Position numbers and translations under genes: made by a program. From Levilactobacillus zymae DSM 19395 (GTDB lineage: Bacteria; Bacillota; Bacilli; Lactobacillales; Lactobacillaceae): a DNA stretch of 64,000 nt. How positions within the stretch are numbered: position 1 is the stretch's first letter; the number at the start of each line of letters is the position of its first letter. Below the pieces are notes generated by a model. The model did not search any database. It was given only the letters and a program-made list of their open reading frames with translations, and was not told the origin of the DNA. The DNA is taken from positions 42,231-106,230 of the forward strand of contig NZ_AZDW01000034.1 in assembly GCF_001434115.1 (NCBI RefSeq). Direction: 5' to 3'. This document shows, piece by piece, positions 21,904-31,981 of the stretch.

Positions 21904-22272
21904 GTGATCCAACAAGAAAGTCGCTTAAAGGTTGCCGATAACTCTGGCGCCCGTGAAATTCTAACGATCAAGGTTCTGGGTGGCTCGAAACGTCGCTACG
22001 CCGGAATCGGTGATATCATCGTTGCTACTATCAAACAAGCAACACCAGGTGGCGTTGTCAAAAAGGGTGATGTGGTGAAGGCTGTCGTTGTTCGGACGAA
22101 GTCTCGGATCCGTCGGACTGACGGAACTTACATCAGCTTTGATGAAAATGCCGCAGTGCTGATTAAAGATGACAAGAGCCCACAGGGGACTCGGATCTTT
22201 GGCCCGGTTGCTCGTGAATTACGAGATAACGACTTCATGAAGATTATCTCATTAGCACCCGAAGTACTGTAA
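21904..22272 (+). CDS. rplN: 50S ribosomal protein L14
   Basis: L14 (122 residues, GTG start with SD GGGAGGA) lies at the subunit interface and contacts 16S rRNA. Typical [19 protein letters not shown] start and [16 protein letters not shown] end. First gene of the spc section. Confidence 0.98.
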   Translation: MIQQESRLKVADNSGAREILTIKVLGGSKRRYAGIGDIIVATIKQATPGGVVKKGDVVKAVVVRTKSRIRRTDGTYISFDENAAVLIKDDKSPQGTRIFGPVARELRDNDFMKIISLAPEVL

Positions 22273-22307
22273 TTAAGAATCGTGTAAACAAGGAGGTGCC
22301 CACAGGA

Positions 22308-22619
22308 ATGCTTATTAAAACTGGTGACAAGGTCCGCGTGATCGCTGGCAAGGATAAAGGCAAGGAAGGTACTGTGTCCAAAGTCTTAGCCGCAAAGAAC
22401 CGCGTGGTTGTCAAAGGCGTCAACATGATTAAGAAACACCAAAAGGCTTCACAAACGAACCCTCAAGGTGGAATTCTTGATGTTGAAGCACCAATTCACG
22501 CATCCAACGTTATGCTTATCGATCCATCGAACAACGAACCAACCCGGCTTGGCGTTCGTATCGAAGATGGTCACAAGGTCCGGTTCGCTAAAAAATCCGG
22601 CGAAACCATCGATAAATAA
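22308..22619 (+). CDS. rplX: 50S ribosomal protein L24
   Basis: L24 (103 residues) is an assembly initiator near the tunnel exit with a KOW motif ([18 protein letters not shown]). The ATG at 22308 fits the SD AAGGAGGTG (22290-22297). The in-frame GTG at 22296 lies inside that SD and is rejected. Confidence 0.96.
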   Translation: MLIKTGDKVRVIAGKDKGKEGTVSKVLAAKNRVVVKGVNMIKKHQKASQTNPQGGILDVEAPIHASNVMLIDPSNNEPTRLGVRIEDGHKVRFAKKSGETIDK

Positions 22620-22644
22620 TCCACGAAAGGAGGAATAACATTTC

Positions 22645-23187
22645 ATGTCAGCTCGTTTAAAAGAAAAGTACGTTAATGAAATCACGCCTTCATTGGTCGA
22701 TAAATTCAACTACAGTTCTGTTATGCAAACCCCTAAGATCGATAAGATCGTTTTGAACATGGGTGTTGGGGACGCGGTTTCCAACGCTAAGAACCTGGAC
22801 GAAGCCGTTGAAGAACTCGGATTGATTTCTGGTCAAAAGCCATTGGTTACTAAGGCCAAGAAGTCCATCGCGACCTTCCGTCTTCGTGAAGGTATGTCCA
22901 TTGGGGCAAAGGTTACCCTTCGTGGTGACCGGATGTACGAATTCCTGGATAAGTTGATCAACGTGTCATTGCCACGTGTTCGTGACTTCCACGGTGTTAG
23001 CACCCGTTCCTTTGATGGACGTGGGAACTACACGCTGGGGGTTAAGGAACAATTGATCTTCCCAGAAATCAACTTTGATAACGTTAACCGTGTCCGTGGT
23101 TTGGACATCGTGATCGTTACGACGGCAAACACCGATGAAGAGTCCCATGAATTATTGGCTCAATTCGGCATGCCATTTGCACACTAA
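22645..23187 (+). CDS. rplE: 50S ribosomal protein L5
   Basis: L5 (180 residues) binds 5S rRNA and contacts P-site tRNA. Conserved [15 protein letters not shown] and [17 protein letters not shown] segments. SD AAAGGAGG. Confidence 0.98.
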   Translation: MSARLKEKYVNEITPSLVDKFNYSSVMQTPKIDKIVLNMGVGDAVSNAKNLDEAVEELGLISGQKPLVTKAKKSIATFRLREGMSIGAKVTLRGDRMYEFLDKLINVSLPRVRDFHGVSTRSFDGRGNYTLGVKEQLIFPEINFDNVNRVRGLDIVIVTTANTDEESHELLAQFGMPFAH

Positions 23188-23207
23188 TATAAGGAGGTTC
23201 ACACAAA

Positions 23208-23393
23208 TTGGCTAAGAAATCACAAATTGCTAAGAACAAGCGTCCCGCGAAGTTTTCTACTCAAGCATATACTCGTTGCGAACGTTGTGGACGTCCACAC
23301 TCTGTTTATCAAAAGTTCCACCTCTGCCGGATCTGCCTGCGCGAATTGGCTCACAAGGGTCAAATTCCTGGCATGAAGAAGGCTAGCTGGTAA
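23208..23393 (+). CDS. rpsN: 30S ribosomal protein S14, zinc-binding type
   Basis: S14 type Z (61 residues) has the zinc ribbon CERCG...CRIC (CxxC-x12-CxxC). This short zinc form is the constitutive one in Firmicutes; zinc-free paralogues, if any, lie elsewhere. It starts at a TTG preceded by AAGGAGG. Confidence 0.97.
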   Translation: MAKKSQIAKNKRPAKFSTQAYTRCERCGRPHSVYQKFHLCRICLRELAHKGQIPGMKKASW

Positions 23394-23426
23394 ACCGATT
23401 TTTAAACAAAGGGAGGGAAAACGTTA

Positions 23427-23825
23427 ATGTCCATGACTGATCCAATTGCAGACTTCTTAACGCGGATTCGTAACGCCAACATGGTTCGTCACGAATCACT
23501 CGAAGTACCTGCATCTAAAATTAAACGTGACATCGCTGAAATCCTGAAGCGCGAAGGGTTCATCCGTAACGTTGAATACATCGACGACGACAAGCAAGGC
23601 ATCATCCGTGTCTTCTTGAAGTACGGTAAGGATAACCAACGCGTCATCAGTGGTTTAAAGCGTATTTCAAAGCCCGGCTTACGTTCATACGTTAAGGCCG
23701 ACGCTGTACCAAAGGTATTGAACGGTTTAGGTATCGCCATTATCTCCACCTCTGAAGGGGTTATTACTGATAAAGAAGCGCGGGCCAAGAAAATCGGTGG
23801 CGAAGTTCTCGCCTACGTTTGGTAA
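23427..23825 (+). CDS. rpsH: 30S ribosomal protein S8
   Basis: S8 (132 residues) binds helix 21 of 16S rRNA and in E. coli represses the spc operon. Begins [19 protein letters not shown] and ends in the EVLAYVW motif. SD GGGAGGG. A second in-frame ATG (23433) is possible but less well spaced. Confidence 0.98.
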   Translation: MSMTDPIADFLTRIRNANMVRHESLEVPASKIKRDIAEILKREGFIRNVEYIDDDKQGIIRVFLKYGKDNQRVISGLKRISKPGLRSYVKADAVPKVLNGLGIAIISTSEGVITDKEARAKKIGGEVLAYVW

Positions 23826-23855
23826 AAATCTGATAAAGACAGGAGGTGCCTTACA

Positions 23856-24392
23856 GTGAGTCGTATTGGTTATAAAACGGTTGTTGTTCCTGCCGGCGTT
23901 GAAGTTAAGCGCGACGGAAACGAAGTCACGGTCAAGGGTCCTAAGGGTTCCTTAACTCGGACTTTTGCTGCCGACATTACTATGAAGATCAGCGATGGTG
24001 CGGTTGATTTTGACCGTCCAAGCAATGACAACAAAATGCGGGCTTTACATGGTACGCAACGGGCCAACCTTAACAACATGGTTGAAGGGGTTGTCAGTGG
24101 TTTTGCGAAGACCTTGAAGCTTGTCGGTGTTGGTTACCGGGTTCAATTGAAGGGTAAAGACCTGATCTTGAGCGTTGGTTACTCCAACCCTGTACACATG
24201 GATGTTCCTGAAGACCTTGAAGTTAAGGTTCCAGACAACACCACCATCAACATTGCTGGGATCAGCAAGCAAGAAGTCGGTGACTTTGCTGCCGAAGTTC
24301 GTGCCGTTCGTTCCCCAGAACCTTACAAGGGTAAGGGTATCCGTTACGAAAACGAATATGTTCGGATTCGTGAAGGTAAGACCGGTAAGTAA
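23856..24392 (+). CDS. rplF: 50S ribosomal protein L6
   Basis: L6 (178 residues, GTG start, SD AGGAGGTG) has two homologous domains near the factor-binding site. Conserved [26 protein letters not shown]-terminus. Confidence 0.98.
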   Translation: MSRIGYKTVVVPAGVEVKRDGNEVTVKGPKGSLTRTFAADITMKISDGAVDFDRPSNDNKMRALHGTQRANLNNMVEGVVSGFAKTLKLVGVGYRVQLKGKDLILSVGYSNPVHMDVPEDLEVKVPDNTTINIAGISKQEVGDFAAEVRAVRSPEPYKGKGIRYENEYVRIREGKTGK

Positions 24393-24438
24393 ACTTAAAG
24401 CAGCTTAATTGCTGAAATTTTTCAAAGAGGTGACTATT

Positions 24439-24795
24439 TTGATTACGAAACCAGATAAAAACAAGACGCGTCAAAAGCGTCATGGACGTGTCCGGAACAA
24501 AATTTCTGGTAATGCAGAACGCCCACGCTTAAACGTATTCCGCTCTAACAAAAACATCTACGCTCAAGTAATTGATGACGTAGCGGGTGTAACGCTTGTT
24601 AGTGCCTCGACGTTAGACGACGGTGTTAATGGCGACAACAAGACCGAACAAGCTGCGGCTGTCGGTGCTTTAGTTGCTAAGCGTGCCGTTGAAAAGAAGA
24701 TCGAAAATGTTGTGTTTGACCGTGGCGGGTACTTGTACCATGGCCGTGTTCAAGCGCTTGCGGAAGCTGCTCGTGAAAACGGGCTTAAATTTTAA
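24439..24795 (+). CDS. rplR: 50S ribosomal protein L18
   Basis: L18 (118 residues) delivers 5S rRNA to the 50S. Start at TTG 24439 ([19 protein letters not shown]) with SD AGAGGTGA (24426-24433). The frame is open further upstream to 24409 but those residues are not part of the family. Confidence 0.95.
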   Translation: MITKPDKNKTRQKRHGRVRNKISGNAERPRLNVFRSNKNIYAQVIDDVAGVTLVSASTLDDGVNGDNKTEQAAAVGALVAKRAVEKKIENVVFDRGGYLYHGRVQALAEAARENGLKF

Positions 24796-24817
24796 TAGTA
24801 AGGAGGAATAACCACAC

Positions 24818-25321
24818 ATGGCAAAGTTTATTGATCCCGACAAGTTGGAACTAGAAGATAACGTCGTTGCTATCAACCGGATTACCAAGGTTGTTAAAGG
24901 TGGTCGTCGTCTGCGGTTCGCTGCTCTTGTCATTGTCGGCGACAAGAACGGTCACGTTGGCTTCGGAACTGGTAAAGCACAAGAAGTTCCCGAAGCAATC
25001 CGGAAGGCTGTTGAAGCCGCTCGGAAGAACCTGATCGAAGTTCCAATCGTGGGAACGACCATTCCTCACGAAATTATTGGAAACTACGGTGGTGGGAAGA
25101 TCTTGTTGAAGCCCGCTGCTGAAGGTTCTGGAGTTGCTGCCGGTGGTGCCGTTCGTTCCGTCATGGAATTAGCCGGTGTTGCTGATGTGACTTCAAAGCG
25201 TTTAGGTTCCAACACGCCAGTTAACGCTGTTCGCGCAACGTTTGAAGGCTTGACTCAATTAAAGCGTGCTGAAGAAGTTGCTGCCCTCCGGGGTGTCTCA
25301 CTTCAACACTTAGCTGAATAA
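24818..25321 (+). CDS. rpsE: 30S ribosomal protein S5
   Basis: S5 (167 residues) helps form the mRNA entry site and influences accuracy. RNA-binding region [25 protein letters not shown] and the C-terminal helical domain are normal. SD AAGGAGG. Confidence 0.98.
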   Translation: MAKFIDPDKLELEDNVVAINRITKVVKGGRRLRFAALVIVGDKNGHVGFGTGKAQEVPEAIRKAVEAARKNLIEVPIVGTTIPHEIIGNYGGGKILLKPAAEGSGVAAGGAVRSVMELAGVADVTSKRLGSNTPVNAVRATFEGLTQLKRAEEVAALRGVSLQHLAE

Positions 25322-25335
25322 GGAGGAGTTCTAAG

Positions 25336-25518
25336 ATGGCTCAATTGAAAGTTACTTTAATTCATAGTGCTGCTCACCGTCTCCCTAAACAGCGTAAAAT
25401 CGTTGAAGCAATGGGTTTAAAGCGAGTTAACAGCTCTGTTTTACAACCTGACAACGAAGCTACTCGCGGTGCGCTTTTCCAAATCGCACATTTAATTAAG
25501 GTTGAAGAAGTTAAGTAG
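25336..25518 (+). CDS. rpmD: 50S ribosomal protein L30
   Basis: L30 (60 residues) is a small interface protein. It has the typical [20 protein letters not shown] start and HLIKVEEV end. SD AAGGAGG overlaps the rpsE stop. Confidence 0.98.
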   Translation: MAQLKVTLIHSAAHRLPKQRKIVEAMGLKRVNSSVLQPDNEATRGALFQIAHLIKVEEVK

Positions 25519-25553
25519 TATTCATATCATTAAATAAGGAGGTGCGCAATAGC

Positions 25554-25988
25554 ATGAAGTTGAATGAACTAAAACCTGCTGAAGGCTCACGGAAGGTTCG
25601 TAACCGGGTTGGCCGTGGTGATTCCTCTGGTAACGGTAAGACCTCTGGTCGTGGCCAAAAGGGTCAAAAGGCGCGTAGCAAGACCCGTTTGGGCTTTGAA
25701 GGTGGCCAAATGCCATTGTACCGTCGGATTCCAAAGCGTGGGTTTACCAACATTAACCGTAAGGAATTTGCTGTCGTAAACTTGGCTGCTTTGAACGTCT
25801 TTGATGACGGTGCCGAAGTAACGCCAGCTGCCTTGGTAGAAGCTGGTATCGTGAAAAACGAAAAGGCGGGCATCAAGATCTTGGGTAACGGTGACTTAAC
25901 GAAGAAGTTGACGGTTAAAGCCGCTAAGTTCTCCAAGTCTGCTGCTCAAGCCATTGAAGCCGCTGGTGGTAAGACTGAGGTGATTTAA
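25554..25988 (+). CDS. rplO: 50S ribosomal protein L15
   Basis: L15 (144 residues) is a late assembly protein with the glycine/basic N-terminal extension ([23 protein letters not shown]). ATG at 25554 fits SD AAGGAGGTG. The upstream GTG at 25542 lies inside that SD and is rejected. Its stop overlaps the secY start (TAATG). Confidence 0.97.
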   Translation: MKLNELKPAEGSRKVRNRVGRGDSSGNGKTSGRGQKGQKARSKTRLGFEGGQMPLYRRIPKRGFTNINRKEFAVVNLAALNVFDDGAEVTPAALVEAGIVKNEKAGIKILGNGDLTKKLTVKAAKFSKSAAQAIEAAGGKTEVI

Positions 25989-27298
25989 TGCTATCAAGCT
26001 TGAAAAACGCCTTTAAGATTAAAGACATTCGTAATAAGATTCTCTTTACTCTATTGGTTTTGATCGTCTTTCGTCTTGGGACCTACATTACGGTTCCAGG
26101 CATCAACGCGAAGGCCCTTCAAAGCGTTGCGTCTTCTGGATTGGTTAGTATTTTAGATACCTTTAGTGGTGGTGGGTTAACCAACTATTCCATCTTCGCG
26201 ATGGGGGTTTCCCCGTACATCACGGCACAAATCGTTATTCAATTGCTACAAATGGACATCGTTCCACGTTTCGTGGAATGGAGTAAGCAAGGTGACGTTG
26301 GTCGTCGGAAGTTGAACCAAGCAACGCGGTATCTCGCGATTGTCTTGGCGTTCTTCCAATCCATCGGGATTACGGCCGGCTTCAGTGCCTTAAGTTCACT
26401 GAAGTTGGTTGAAAGTCCTAGTGTGGCAACGTACGTTTCCATTGGGTTGATCTTAACCGGTGGGACCATGTTGACCACTTGGATGGGTGACATGATTACC
26501 GACCGCGGATTAGGTAACGGGATTTCGATGATTATCTTTGCCGGGATTATTGCCCGGACACCGAAATCTGTCTACCAACTTTACCAAACTTACTTCGTCG
26601 ATGCCGATAAAGGAACGTTATGGAAGAGTGTATTGTTCATCCTTGCCCTCATCGTGGTCGTTGTGGTCATCGTGACGTTTGTCACCTGGGTCCAACAGGC
26701 CGAACGGCGGGTGCCGATTCAATACACGCGGCGGGTATCTGGTTCGCCAGATAGCAGTTACCTTCCATTAAAGGTCAACGTGGCCGGAGTTATCCCCGTT
26801 ATTTTTGCTAGTTCGTTTATTGCCACGCCACAAACTATTTTGATGGCGTTCCAAAATGCGCACTCACAAGACACGTGGTACCAAGTTCTGTCTGACATCT
26901 TTAACATGCAAACGCTGGACGGTGCGATTTTGTATACCGTTCTGATCATTGTGTTCACGTTCTTCTATGCGTTCGTGCAGGTCAACCCCGAAAAATTATC
27001 TGAAAACTTGCAAAAGCAGGGCAGTTACATTCCAGGTGTTTGGCCAGGACACGAAACACAATCATACGTTTCCAGTTTGTTGATGCGCCTCAGTACCGTT
27101 GGGGCCCTCTTCTTAGGATTCGTTTCCTTAATTCCGTTGTTAGCCCAAAACCTGTGGAACTTAGATGAATCCATTGGGTTAGGGGGAACTAGCCTCTTAA
27201 TCGTGGTTGGTGTGGCCATCGAAACGATGCGTCAAGTTGACGGATTGATGATGAAGCGCGAATACGTTGGCTTTATCCAAGGTCCAGAACCAGCTTAA
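25988..27298 (+). CDS. secY: Protein translocase subunit SecY
   Basis: SecY is the channel subunit of the Sec translocon in the cytoplasmic membrane. The 436 residues show about ten hydrophobic helices, the plug region (SGLVSILDTFSGGGLTNYSIF) and the conserved cytoplasmic loop with RRVPIQYTRR that contacts ribosome and SecA. Translationally coupled to rplO. A hairpin with a T-rich tail separates it from adk. Confidence 0.98.
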   Translation: MLSSLKNAFKIKDIRNKILFTLLVLIVFRLGTYITVPGINAKALQSVASSGLVSILDTFSGGGLTNYSIFAMGVSPYITAQIVIQLLQMDIVPRFVEWSKQGDVGRRKLNQATRYLAIVLAFFQSIGITAGFSALSSLKLVESPSVATYVSIGLILTGGTMLTTWMGDMITDRGLGNGISMIIFAGIIARTPKSVYQLYQTYFVDADKGTLWKSVLFILALIVVVVVIVTFVTWVQQAERRVPIQYTRRVSGSPDSSYLPLKVNVAGVIPVIFASSFIATPQTILMAFQNAHSQDTWYQVLSDIFNMQTLDGAILYTVLIIVFTFFYAFVQVNPEKLSENLQKQGSYIPGVWPGHETQSYVSSLLMRLSTVGALFLGFVSLIPLLAQNLWNLDESIGLGGTSLLIVVGVAIETMRQVDGLMMKREYVGFIQGPEPA

Positions 27299-27307
27299 TG
27301 AGTTTCC

Positions 27308-27350
27308 AGCGGGTGTGTTGAATCCTTTTGGCACACCTGCTTGTGTTTTT
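27308..27350 (+). terminator. Terminator-like hairpin between secY and adk
   Basis: AGCGGGTGTG (27308-27317) pairs with CACACCTGCT (27332-27341) and is followed by TGTGTTTTT. It lies inside the ribosomal cluster, so it probably works as a partial terminator/attenuator or an mRNA 3'-end stabiliser. Confidence 0.6.
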
Positions 27351-27381
27351 CAGGCGAAGTTTACGAATAAGGAGATTGAAC

Positions 27382-28044
27382 ATGACAGCAATGAACTTGA
27401 TTCTCATGGGACTGCCGGGTGCCGGTAAGGGTACGCAGGCCCAAAAGATTATCGATGAGTTCCACCTACCGCACATTTCTACGGGAGATATCTTCCGTGA
27501 TGCAATGAAGAACGAAACCGAAATGGGCGTTGCCGCTAAAAAGTTCATCGACAAAGGTGAATTGGTCCCTGATGAAGTGACCAACGGCATTGTCCGGGAT
27601 CGGTTAGCCCAAGCGGATACCGAAAACGGGTTTATGTTGGACGGTTTCCCCCGTTCTTTAGCGCAAGCGGAGGCTCTGGATAGTTTTGGTCCTGAGTTGA
27701 ACCGGACGATCAACGCCGTGATCAACATTCATGTTGAACCCGACGTCTTGATCGAACGGTTATCCGGCCGGTACATCTGCCGGACCTGTGGGGCAACTTA
27801 CCACAAGCTCTACCATAATCCTAAAGTTGCAGGCACCTGTGATGTCTGTGGCGGGCATGACTTCTATCAACGTGAAGACGACAAGCCAGCAACGGTGAAG
27901 AATCGTTTGGCCGTGAACGTGAAAGCGAACACGCCATTGGTTGATTACTACACCAAGAAGGGCTTGTTGTTCACGGTTGATGGCAACCGCGACATCGATG
28001 ACGTTTACGTCGACATTGAAAAGATCCTCAAGAACTTGAAGTAA
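27382..28044 (+). CDS. adk: Adenylate kinase
   Basis: Catalyses ATP + AMP = 2 ADP in the cytosol. The 220 residues have P-loop [10 protein letters not shown], the AMP-binding segment and a long LID. The LID contains four cysteines (CRTC...CDVC), the structural zinc site of many Gram-positive adenylate kinases. ATG 27382 is chosen for SD AAGGAG (27369-27374). The longer reading frame from 27328 lacks family similarity. Confidence 0.97.
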   Translation: MTAMNLILMGLPGAGKGTQAQKIIDEFHLPHISTGDIFRDAMKNETEMGVAAKKFIDKGELVPDEVTNGIVRDRLAQADTENGFMLDGFPRSLAQAEALDSFGPELNRTINAVINIHVEPDVLIERLSGRYICRTCGATYHKLYHNPKVAGTCDVCGGHDFYQREDDKPATVKNRLAVNVKANTPLVDYYTKKGLLFTVDGNRDIDDVYVDIEKILKNLK

Positions 28045-28053
28045 ACCTCAATC

Positions 28054-28082
28054 TTGCTTTGTTAAAGTAGATGTGGTAAGCT
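28054..28082 (+). promoter_or_regulatory. Possible internal promoter before infA
   Basis: TTGCTT (28054-28059) and an extended -10 TGGTAAGCT (TAAGCT 28077-28082) are separated by 17 bases. The -10 is weak. Confidence 0.35.
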
Positions 28083-28131
28083 TATTCAGGTTTAGCCTGT
28101 AAATGGCGCGCTGTCGCAATTCGCAGGTGCT

Positions 28132-28165
28132 CGGTGGGAGCAAACGCTGTTCCCGCCGCTTTTCC
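28132..28165 (+). terminator. Attenuator-like hairpin upstream of infA
   Basis: CGGTGGGA (28132-28139) pairs with TCCCGCCG (28151-28158) with one G-U pair, then CTTTTCC. The T tract is short, so termination would be partial. Confidence 0.4.
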
Positions 28166-28202
28166 GCGTAATTTATACGCAATTAATAAGGGAGGTACTT
28201 TC

Positions 28203-28421
28203 GTGGCGAAAAGCGATGTCATCGAGGTTGAAGGTAAAGTTACCGAAACATTGCCTAACGCAATGTTCCGTGTAGAATTAGAAAACGGTCATGAAATTCT
28301 CGCTCACGTTTCTGGGAAGATCCGGATGCACTACATCCGCATCCTGCCTGGTGATCGAGTAACTGTTGAAATGTCACCGTATGACTTGTCTAAAGGCCGC
28401 ATTACTTATCGTTTTAAGTAA
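28203..28421 (+). CDS. infA: Translation initiation factor IF-1
   Basis: IF-1 (72 residues, OB fold) occupies the 30S A site during initiation. GTG at 28203 with SD AAGGGAGG gives the standard [13 protein letters not shown] start. The upstream extension to 28134 is not family sequence. Ends GRITYRFK as expected. Confidence 0.97.
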   Translation: MAKSDVIEVEGKVTETLPNAMFRVELENGHEILAHVSGKIRMHYIRILPGDRVTVEMSPYDLSKGRITYRFK

Positions 28422-28449
28422 TCGGTGAGACAAAAGTAGGAGGGTTATC

Positions 28450-28569
28450 ATGAAAGTAAGACCATCAGTTAAGCCAATGTGCGAACACTGCAAGGTTATC
28501 AAGCGTAAGGGTCGAGTAATGATTATTTGCTCTGCCAACCCTAAGCACAAGCAACGCCAGGGTAAGTAA
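28450..28569 (+). CDS. rpmJ: 50S ribosomal protein L36
   Basis: L36 (39 residues) reads [20 protein letters not shown] and continues to QRQGK. It carries the CxxC...C...H zinc ribbon. It is preceded by AGGAGGG and lies between infA and rpsM as in other Firmicutes. The zinc form is intact. Confidence 0.97.
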   Translation: MKVRPSVKPMCEHCKVIKRKGRVMIICSANPKHKQRQGK

Positions 28570-28597
28570 TTTAATTTAAATAGGAGGTGCACAAGTA

Positions 28598-28963
28598 ATG
28601 CCACGTATTGCAGGAGTGGATTTACCACGTGATAAGCGTATCGCTTATGGTTTGACCTACATTTTCGGGATCGGTATCAACACGGCACACAAGATTGTCG
28701 CTGCTGCCGGTGTTTCCGAAGACGTTCGGGTTCGCGATTTAACGCCAGACCAAGAAGACAAGGTTCGTGCCGAAGTCGACAAGTACAAAGTTGAAGGTGA
28801 CTTACGTCGTGAAGTCAGCTTAAACATCAAGAACTTGCAAGAAATGGGTTCATACCGAGGCATGCGTCACCGTCGCGGTTTACCAGTTCGCGGTCAACAC
28901 ACCAAGAACAACGCCCGCACTCGTAAGGGTAAAGCCGTATCGATTGCCGGGAAGAAGAAGTAA
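28598..28963 (+). CDS. rpsM: 30S ribosomal protein S13
   Basis: S13 (121 residues) bridges the 30S head to the 50S and contacts P-site tRNA with its basic tail. Begins [13 protein letters not shown] and contains the [18 protein letters not shown] motif. SD AGGAGGTG. Confidence 0.98.
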   Translation: MPRIAGVDLPRDKRIAYGLTYIFGIGINTAHKIVAAAGVSEDVRVRDLTPDQEDKVRAEVDKYKVEGDLRREVSLNIKNLQEMGSYRGMRHRRGLPVRGQHTKNNARTRKGKAVSIAGKKK

Positions 28964-28989
28964 TCAAGTAAGGGAGGTCAAACACTTTT

Positions 28990-29379
28990 ATGGCAACTAG
29001 AAGAACTAGTCGCAAGCGTCGGGTCAAGAAGAATATTGAATCCGGGGTTGCGCACATTCATGCTACGTTTAACAACACTTTAGTAATGATCACTGACGTT
29101 CAAGGGAACGCAATCGCATGGTCATCTGCTGGTGCTTTAGGTTTTAAGGGTAGTCGTAAGTCAACGCCATTCGCTGCACAAATGGCTGCTGAAGCTGCTG
29201 CCAAGGCTTCAATGGAACACGGAGTTAAGTCCGTTGAAGTTGCTGTCAAGGGTCCTGGTTCAGGACGTGAAGCCGCTATCCGGGCGATCCAAGCTGCTGG
29301 TATCGAAGTTACGGCTATCCGTGATGTAACGCCAGTGCCTCATAACGGTACTCGTCCTCCAAAGCGTCGTCGGGTCTAA
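28990..29379 (+). CDS. rpsK: 30S ribosomal protein S11
   Basis: S11 (129 residues) lines the mRNA exit platform. Contains [15 protein letters not shown] and the [12 protein letters not shown] motif and ends in KRRRV. SD AGGGAGG. Confidence 0.98.
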   Translation: MATRRTSRKRRVKKNIESGVAHIHATFNNTLVMITDVQGNAIAWSSAGALGFKGSRKSTPFAAQMAAEAAAKASMEHGVKSVEVAVKGPGSGREAAIRAIQAAGIEVTAIRDVTPVPHNGTRPPKRRRV

Positions 29380-29466
29380 CGTGAGCGTTTCATTTATGAA
29401 GATTACCTTCATGATGGGATTGACTTATAGGAGCTCAACGCGGTTTGAAAGGGGTAAACGATAAGA

Positions 29467-30417
29467 ATGATTGAATTTGAAAAGCCTAACATTCATAAAA
29501 TTGACGAGAGCAGCAACTACGGCAAGTTTATTGTCGAACCGCTGGAACGAGGCTACGGGACAACCCTTGGTAATTCGTTACGTCGGATTCTGCTTTCATC
29601 ATTACCTGGTGCAGCCGTTACCAGCATTCAAATCGACGGGGTTCTGCATGAATTTTCGACTATCGAGGGTGTCGTTGAAGACGTTACGCAGATCATCTTA
29701 AACGTCAAGAAGATCGCGTTGAAGCTTAACGGAGCCGATGATCAGGAAGAAACCATGGAGATCAACGTCAAAGGACCTGCACAAGTTACCGCCGGTGACA
29801 TTGTTGCGGGGGCGGATGTCGATGTGTTAAACCCAGACCTGTACATTGCGACGGTCGCTGACGGGGCAACCTTCCACATGCGTATGACGGCAGATAAGGG
29901 TCGCGGCTACGTGTCTGCGGATGAAAACAAAACGCGGAACACGGAAATGCCAATTGGTGTTTTGGCCGTTGATTCTATTTATACCCCTATCGAACGGGTT
30001 AACTACCAAGTAGAGAATGCACGGGTTGGCCAACGGGCCGACTATGACAAATTGACCCTGGATGTTTGGACGAACGGTTCAATCAATCCAAGCGAAGCCA
30101 TCTCATTGGCTGCTAAAATCTTGACCGAACACTTGGCGATGTTCGTTGATTTGACGGACGAAGCGAAGAATGCGGAAATCATGGTTGAAAAGGAAGAAAC
30201 TCATAAGGAAAAGATGCTTGAGATGACCATCGAAGAGCTCGACTTATCGGTTCGTTCTTACAACTGTTTGAAGCGTGCTGGAATCAACACGGTTCAAGAA
30301 TTGACTAACAAGACGGAAGCGGACATGATGAAGGTTCGTAACCTGGGTCGCAAGTCCCTGGAAGAAGTTAAGGCTAAGTTGGCTGATTTAGGCTTATCAC
30401 TTCGGAAAGAAGACTAA
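29467..30417 (+). CDS. rpoA: RNA polymerase subunit alpha
   Basis: The alpha subunit (316 residues) dimerises to nucleate RNA polymerase assembly. N-terminal domain contains [21 protein letters not shown] flexible linker leads to the C-terminal domain ([20 protein letters not shown]) that binds UP elements and activators. SD AAAGGGG. Confidence 0.98.
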   Translation: MIEFEKPNIHKIDESSNYGKFIVEPLERGYGTTLGNSLRRILLSSLPGAAVTSIQIDGVLHEFSTIEGVVEDVTQIILNVKKIALKLNGADDQEETMEINVKGPAQVTAGDIVAGADVDVLNPDLYIATVADGATFHMRMTADKGRGYVSADENKTRNTEMPIGVLAVDSIYTPIERVNYQVENARVGQRADYDKLTLDVWTNGSINPSEAISLAAKILTEHLAMFVDLTDEAKNAEIMVEKEETHKEKMLEMTIEELDLSVRSYNCLKRAGINTVQELTNKTEADMMKVRNLGRKSLEEVKAKLADLGLSLRKED

Positions 30418-30447
30418 TTTTAGATACTCAAAGGAGGGTTTCTGGTT

Positions 30448-30831
30448 ATGAGTTACCGTAAATTACAACGGACTAGTTCTCAACGGAAGGCTTTGTTACG
30501 CGACTTGACCACTAGTTTGATCTTAAACGGTCGGATCGAAACGACTGAAGCACGTGCCAAGGAAGTCCGCAAGACGGCGGATCAAATGATCACCTTGGGT
30601 AAGCAAGGCGACTTGCATGCACGGCGCCAAGCTGCTGCGTTCGTTCGGAACGTTGTTGCTGACGTGAAGGAAGACGGCGATGACATCAAGGTTACTTCTG
30701 CATTGCAAAAGCTGTTCAGCGAATTAGCACCGAAGTACGCGGATCGTAACGGTGGTTACACGCGGATCTTAAAGACGATGCCTCGTCGCGGTGATGGTGC
30801 TGCAATGGCTATCTTGGAATTCGTTGACTAA
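30448..30831 (+). CDS. rplQ: 50S ribosomal protein L17
   Basis: L17 (127 residues) sits near the tunnel exit. Begins [19 protein letters not shown] and ends [19 protein letters not shown]. Last gene of the cluster, followed by a structured RNA element. Confidence 0.98.
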   Translation: MSYRKLQRTSSQRKALLRDLTTSLILNGRIETTEARAKEVRKTADQMITLGKQGDLHARRQAAAFVRNVVADVKEDGDDIKVTSALQKLFSELAPKYADRNGGYTRILKTMPRRGDGAAMAILEFVD

Positions 30832-30896
30832 TTTTTAATTAATCATCAGTTTCGGTCTGGTTACGCCGCCTTAGTGTGTAACAATAGGTAACACAT

Positions 30897-31003
30897 AAAT
30901 CACTAGAACCATGTGGTATAGAGCGCTATGATGATGGAATTCCCGAGTCTAGCTTGAATGGGGGCGAAAGCCTCAGCGCCGCTGGTTTGTTAGTGATTTT
31001 TTT
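30897..31003 (+). ncRNA. L17 downstream element (3' UTR structured RNA)
   Basis: AAATCACTAGAACCA (30897-30911) pairs with TGGTTTGTTAGTGATTT (30984-31000), apart from a small internal loop, and is followed by T. The closing stem encloses about 70 bases with further stems, including a GAAA-capped one (GGGGC-GAAA-GCCTC, 30961-30974). An RNA motif called L17 downstream element is known immediately after rplQ in lactic acid bacteria and Listeria. Position, size and context match, and it also appears to form the operon terminator. I could not align it to the covariance model. Confidence 0.7.
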
Positions 31004-31068
31004 GTACCCTTTTTTAGGAGGCGACCGTGAGATGCGGGTCACCCCTACGCGACAGCCCAATTCTCTGG

Positions 31069-31074
31069 TATAAT
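31069..31074 (+). promoter_or_regulatory. ecfA1A2T promoter (extended -10)
   Basis: TGG-TATAAT gives a perfect -10 with a TGN extension. No good -35 is visible 17 bases upstream. Confidence 0.6.
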
Positions 31075-31099
31075 TAGCGGTGACTTTTTAGAGGGAGCG

Positions 31100-31981
31100 G
31101 TGACGCAACGGATGGAAAATATAATTGAAGTACACGATCTCGCTTACCAGTATCCCGATGCGGACCAACGAGCGGCCCTCGACGGGGTAAGCTTTGACGT
31201 GCACCCGGGGGAATGGCTGGCCATTGTGGGCCACAACGGGAGCGGCAAATCGACGCTCGCCAAGGCCCTCGACGGGTTACTGCCCTTTACCCAGGGAACC
31301 GTCACGGTGGGGGGCGTGGTCCTGTCACCGGAGACGGTCTGGCAGGTTCGCGCCCAGATCGGCATGATCTTTCAAAACCCCGATAACCAGTTTGTGGGCG
31401 CCACGGTGGAAGACGATGTGGCCTTCGGGTTGGAAAACCGCCAGGTCCCGCGTGACCAGATGCTGACCAGGGTCGCGGCAGCGTTAGACCGTGTCGGCAT
31501 GACTAAGTTTGCTAACCGGGCGCCCAGTTCGCTATCGGGCGGACAGAAACAGCGGGTCGCCTTGGCGGGTATCGTCGCCATGGCACCTAAAATCTTGATT
31601 TTAGACGAAGCCACCAGCATGTTAGATCCGCAGGGACGGCAGGCCATGTTGGCGTTGGTCAAGGAGTTACACCGTGAGCAACAGCTGACGGTGATCTCCA
31701 TCACCCACGACATCGACGAAGCCGCTAGTGCCAACCGGATTCTGGTGATCGACGACGGTCACTTGATTGAAGAAAACGTCCCCGCGGCGATTTTTGCGCA
31801 GGGCGAACGCCTCATGGATTTAGGGCTCGACGTGCCGTTCACGGCAAAACTCGCGGCGGCGCTCCAACAACGGGGGATTACGCCGCCCACGGGGTATCAG
31901 ACCACTCAGGAAATGGAGGAATGGTTGTGGCAATCACTTTCGAACACGTCGGCTACACCTACCAAGCCGACACACCCTTAG
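31100..31981 (+). CDS. ecfA1: Energy-coupling factor transporter ATPase EcfA1
   Basis: One of two ATPases of the shared ECF module that powers uptake of vitamins by exchangeable S components (riboflavin, folate, thiamine and others). Walker [11 protein letters not shown]-loop [18 protein letters not shown], signature LSGGQKQR and Walker [12 protein letters not shown] are intact. The GTG at 31100 is close to its SD. The ATG at 31112 is an alternative start. It overlaps ecfA2 by 55 bases. No S-component gene is adjacent, as is typical of the shared (group II) module. Confidence 0.95.
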   Translation: MTQRMENIIEVHDLAYQYPDADQRAALDGVSFDVHPGEWLAIVGHNGSGKSTLAKALDGLLPFTQGTVTVGGVVLSPETVWQVRAQIGMIFQNPDNQFVGATVEDDVAFGLENRQVPRDQMLTRVAAALDRVGMTKFANRAPSSLSGGQKQRVALAGIVAMAPKILILDEATSMLDPQGRQAMLALVKELHREQQLTVISITHDIDEAASANRILVIDDGHLIEENVPAAIFAQGERLMDLGLDVPFTAKLAAALQQRGITPPTGYQTTQEMEEWLWQSLSNTSATPTKPTHP

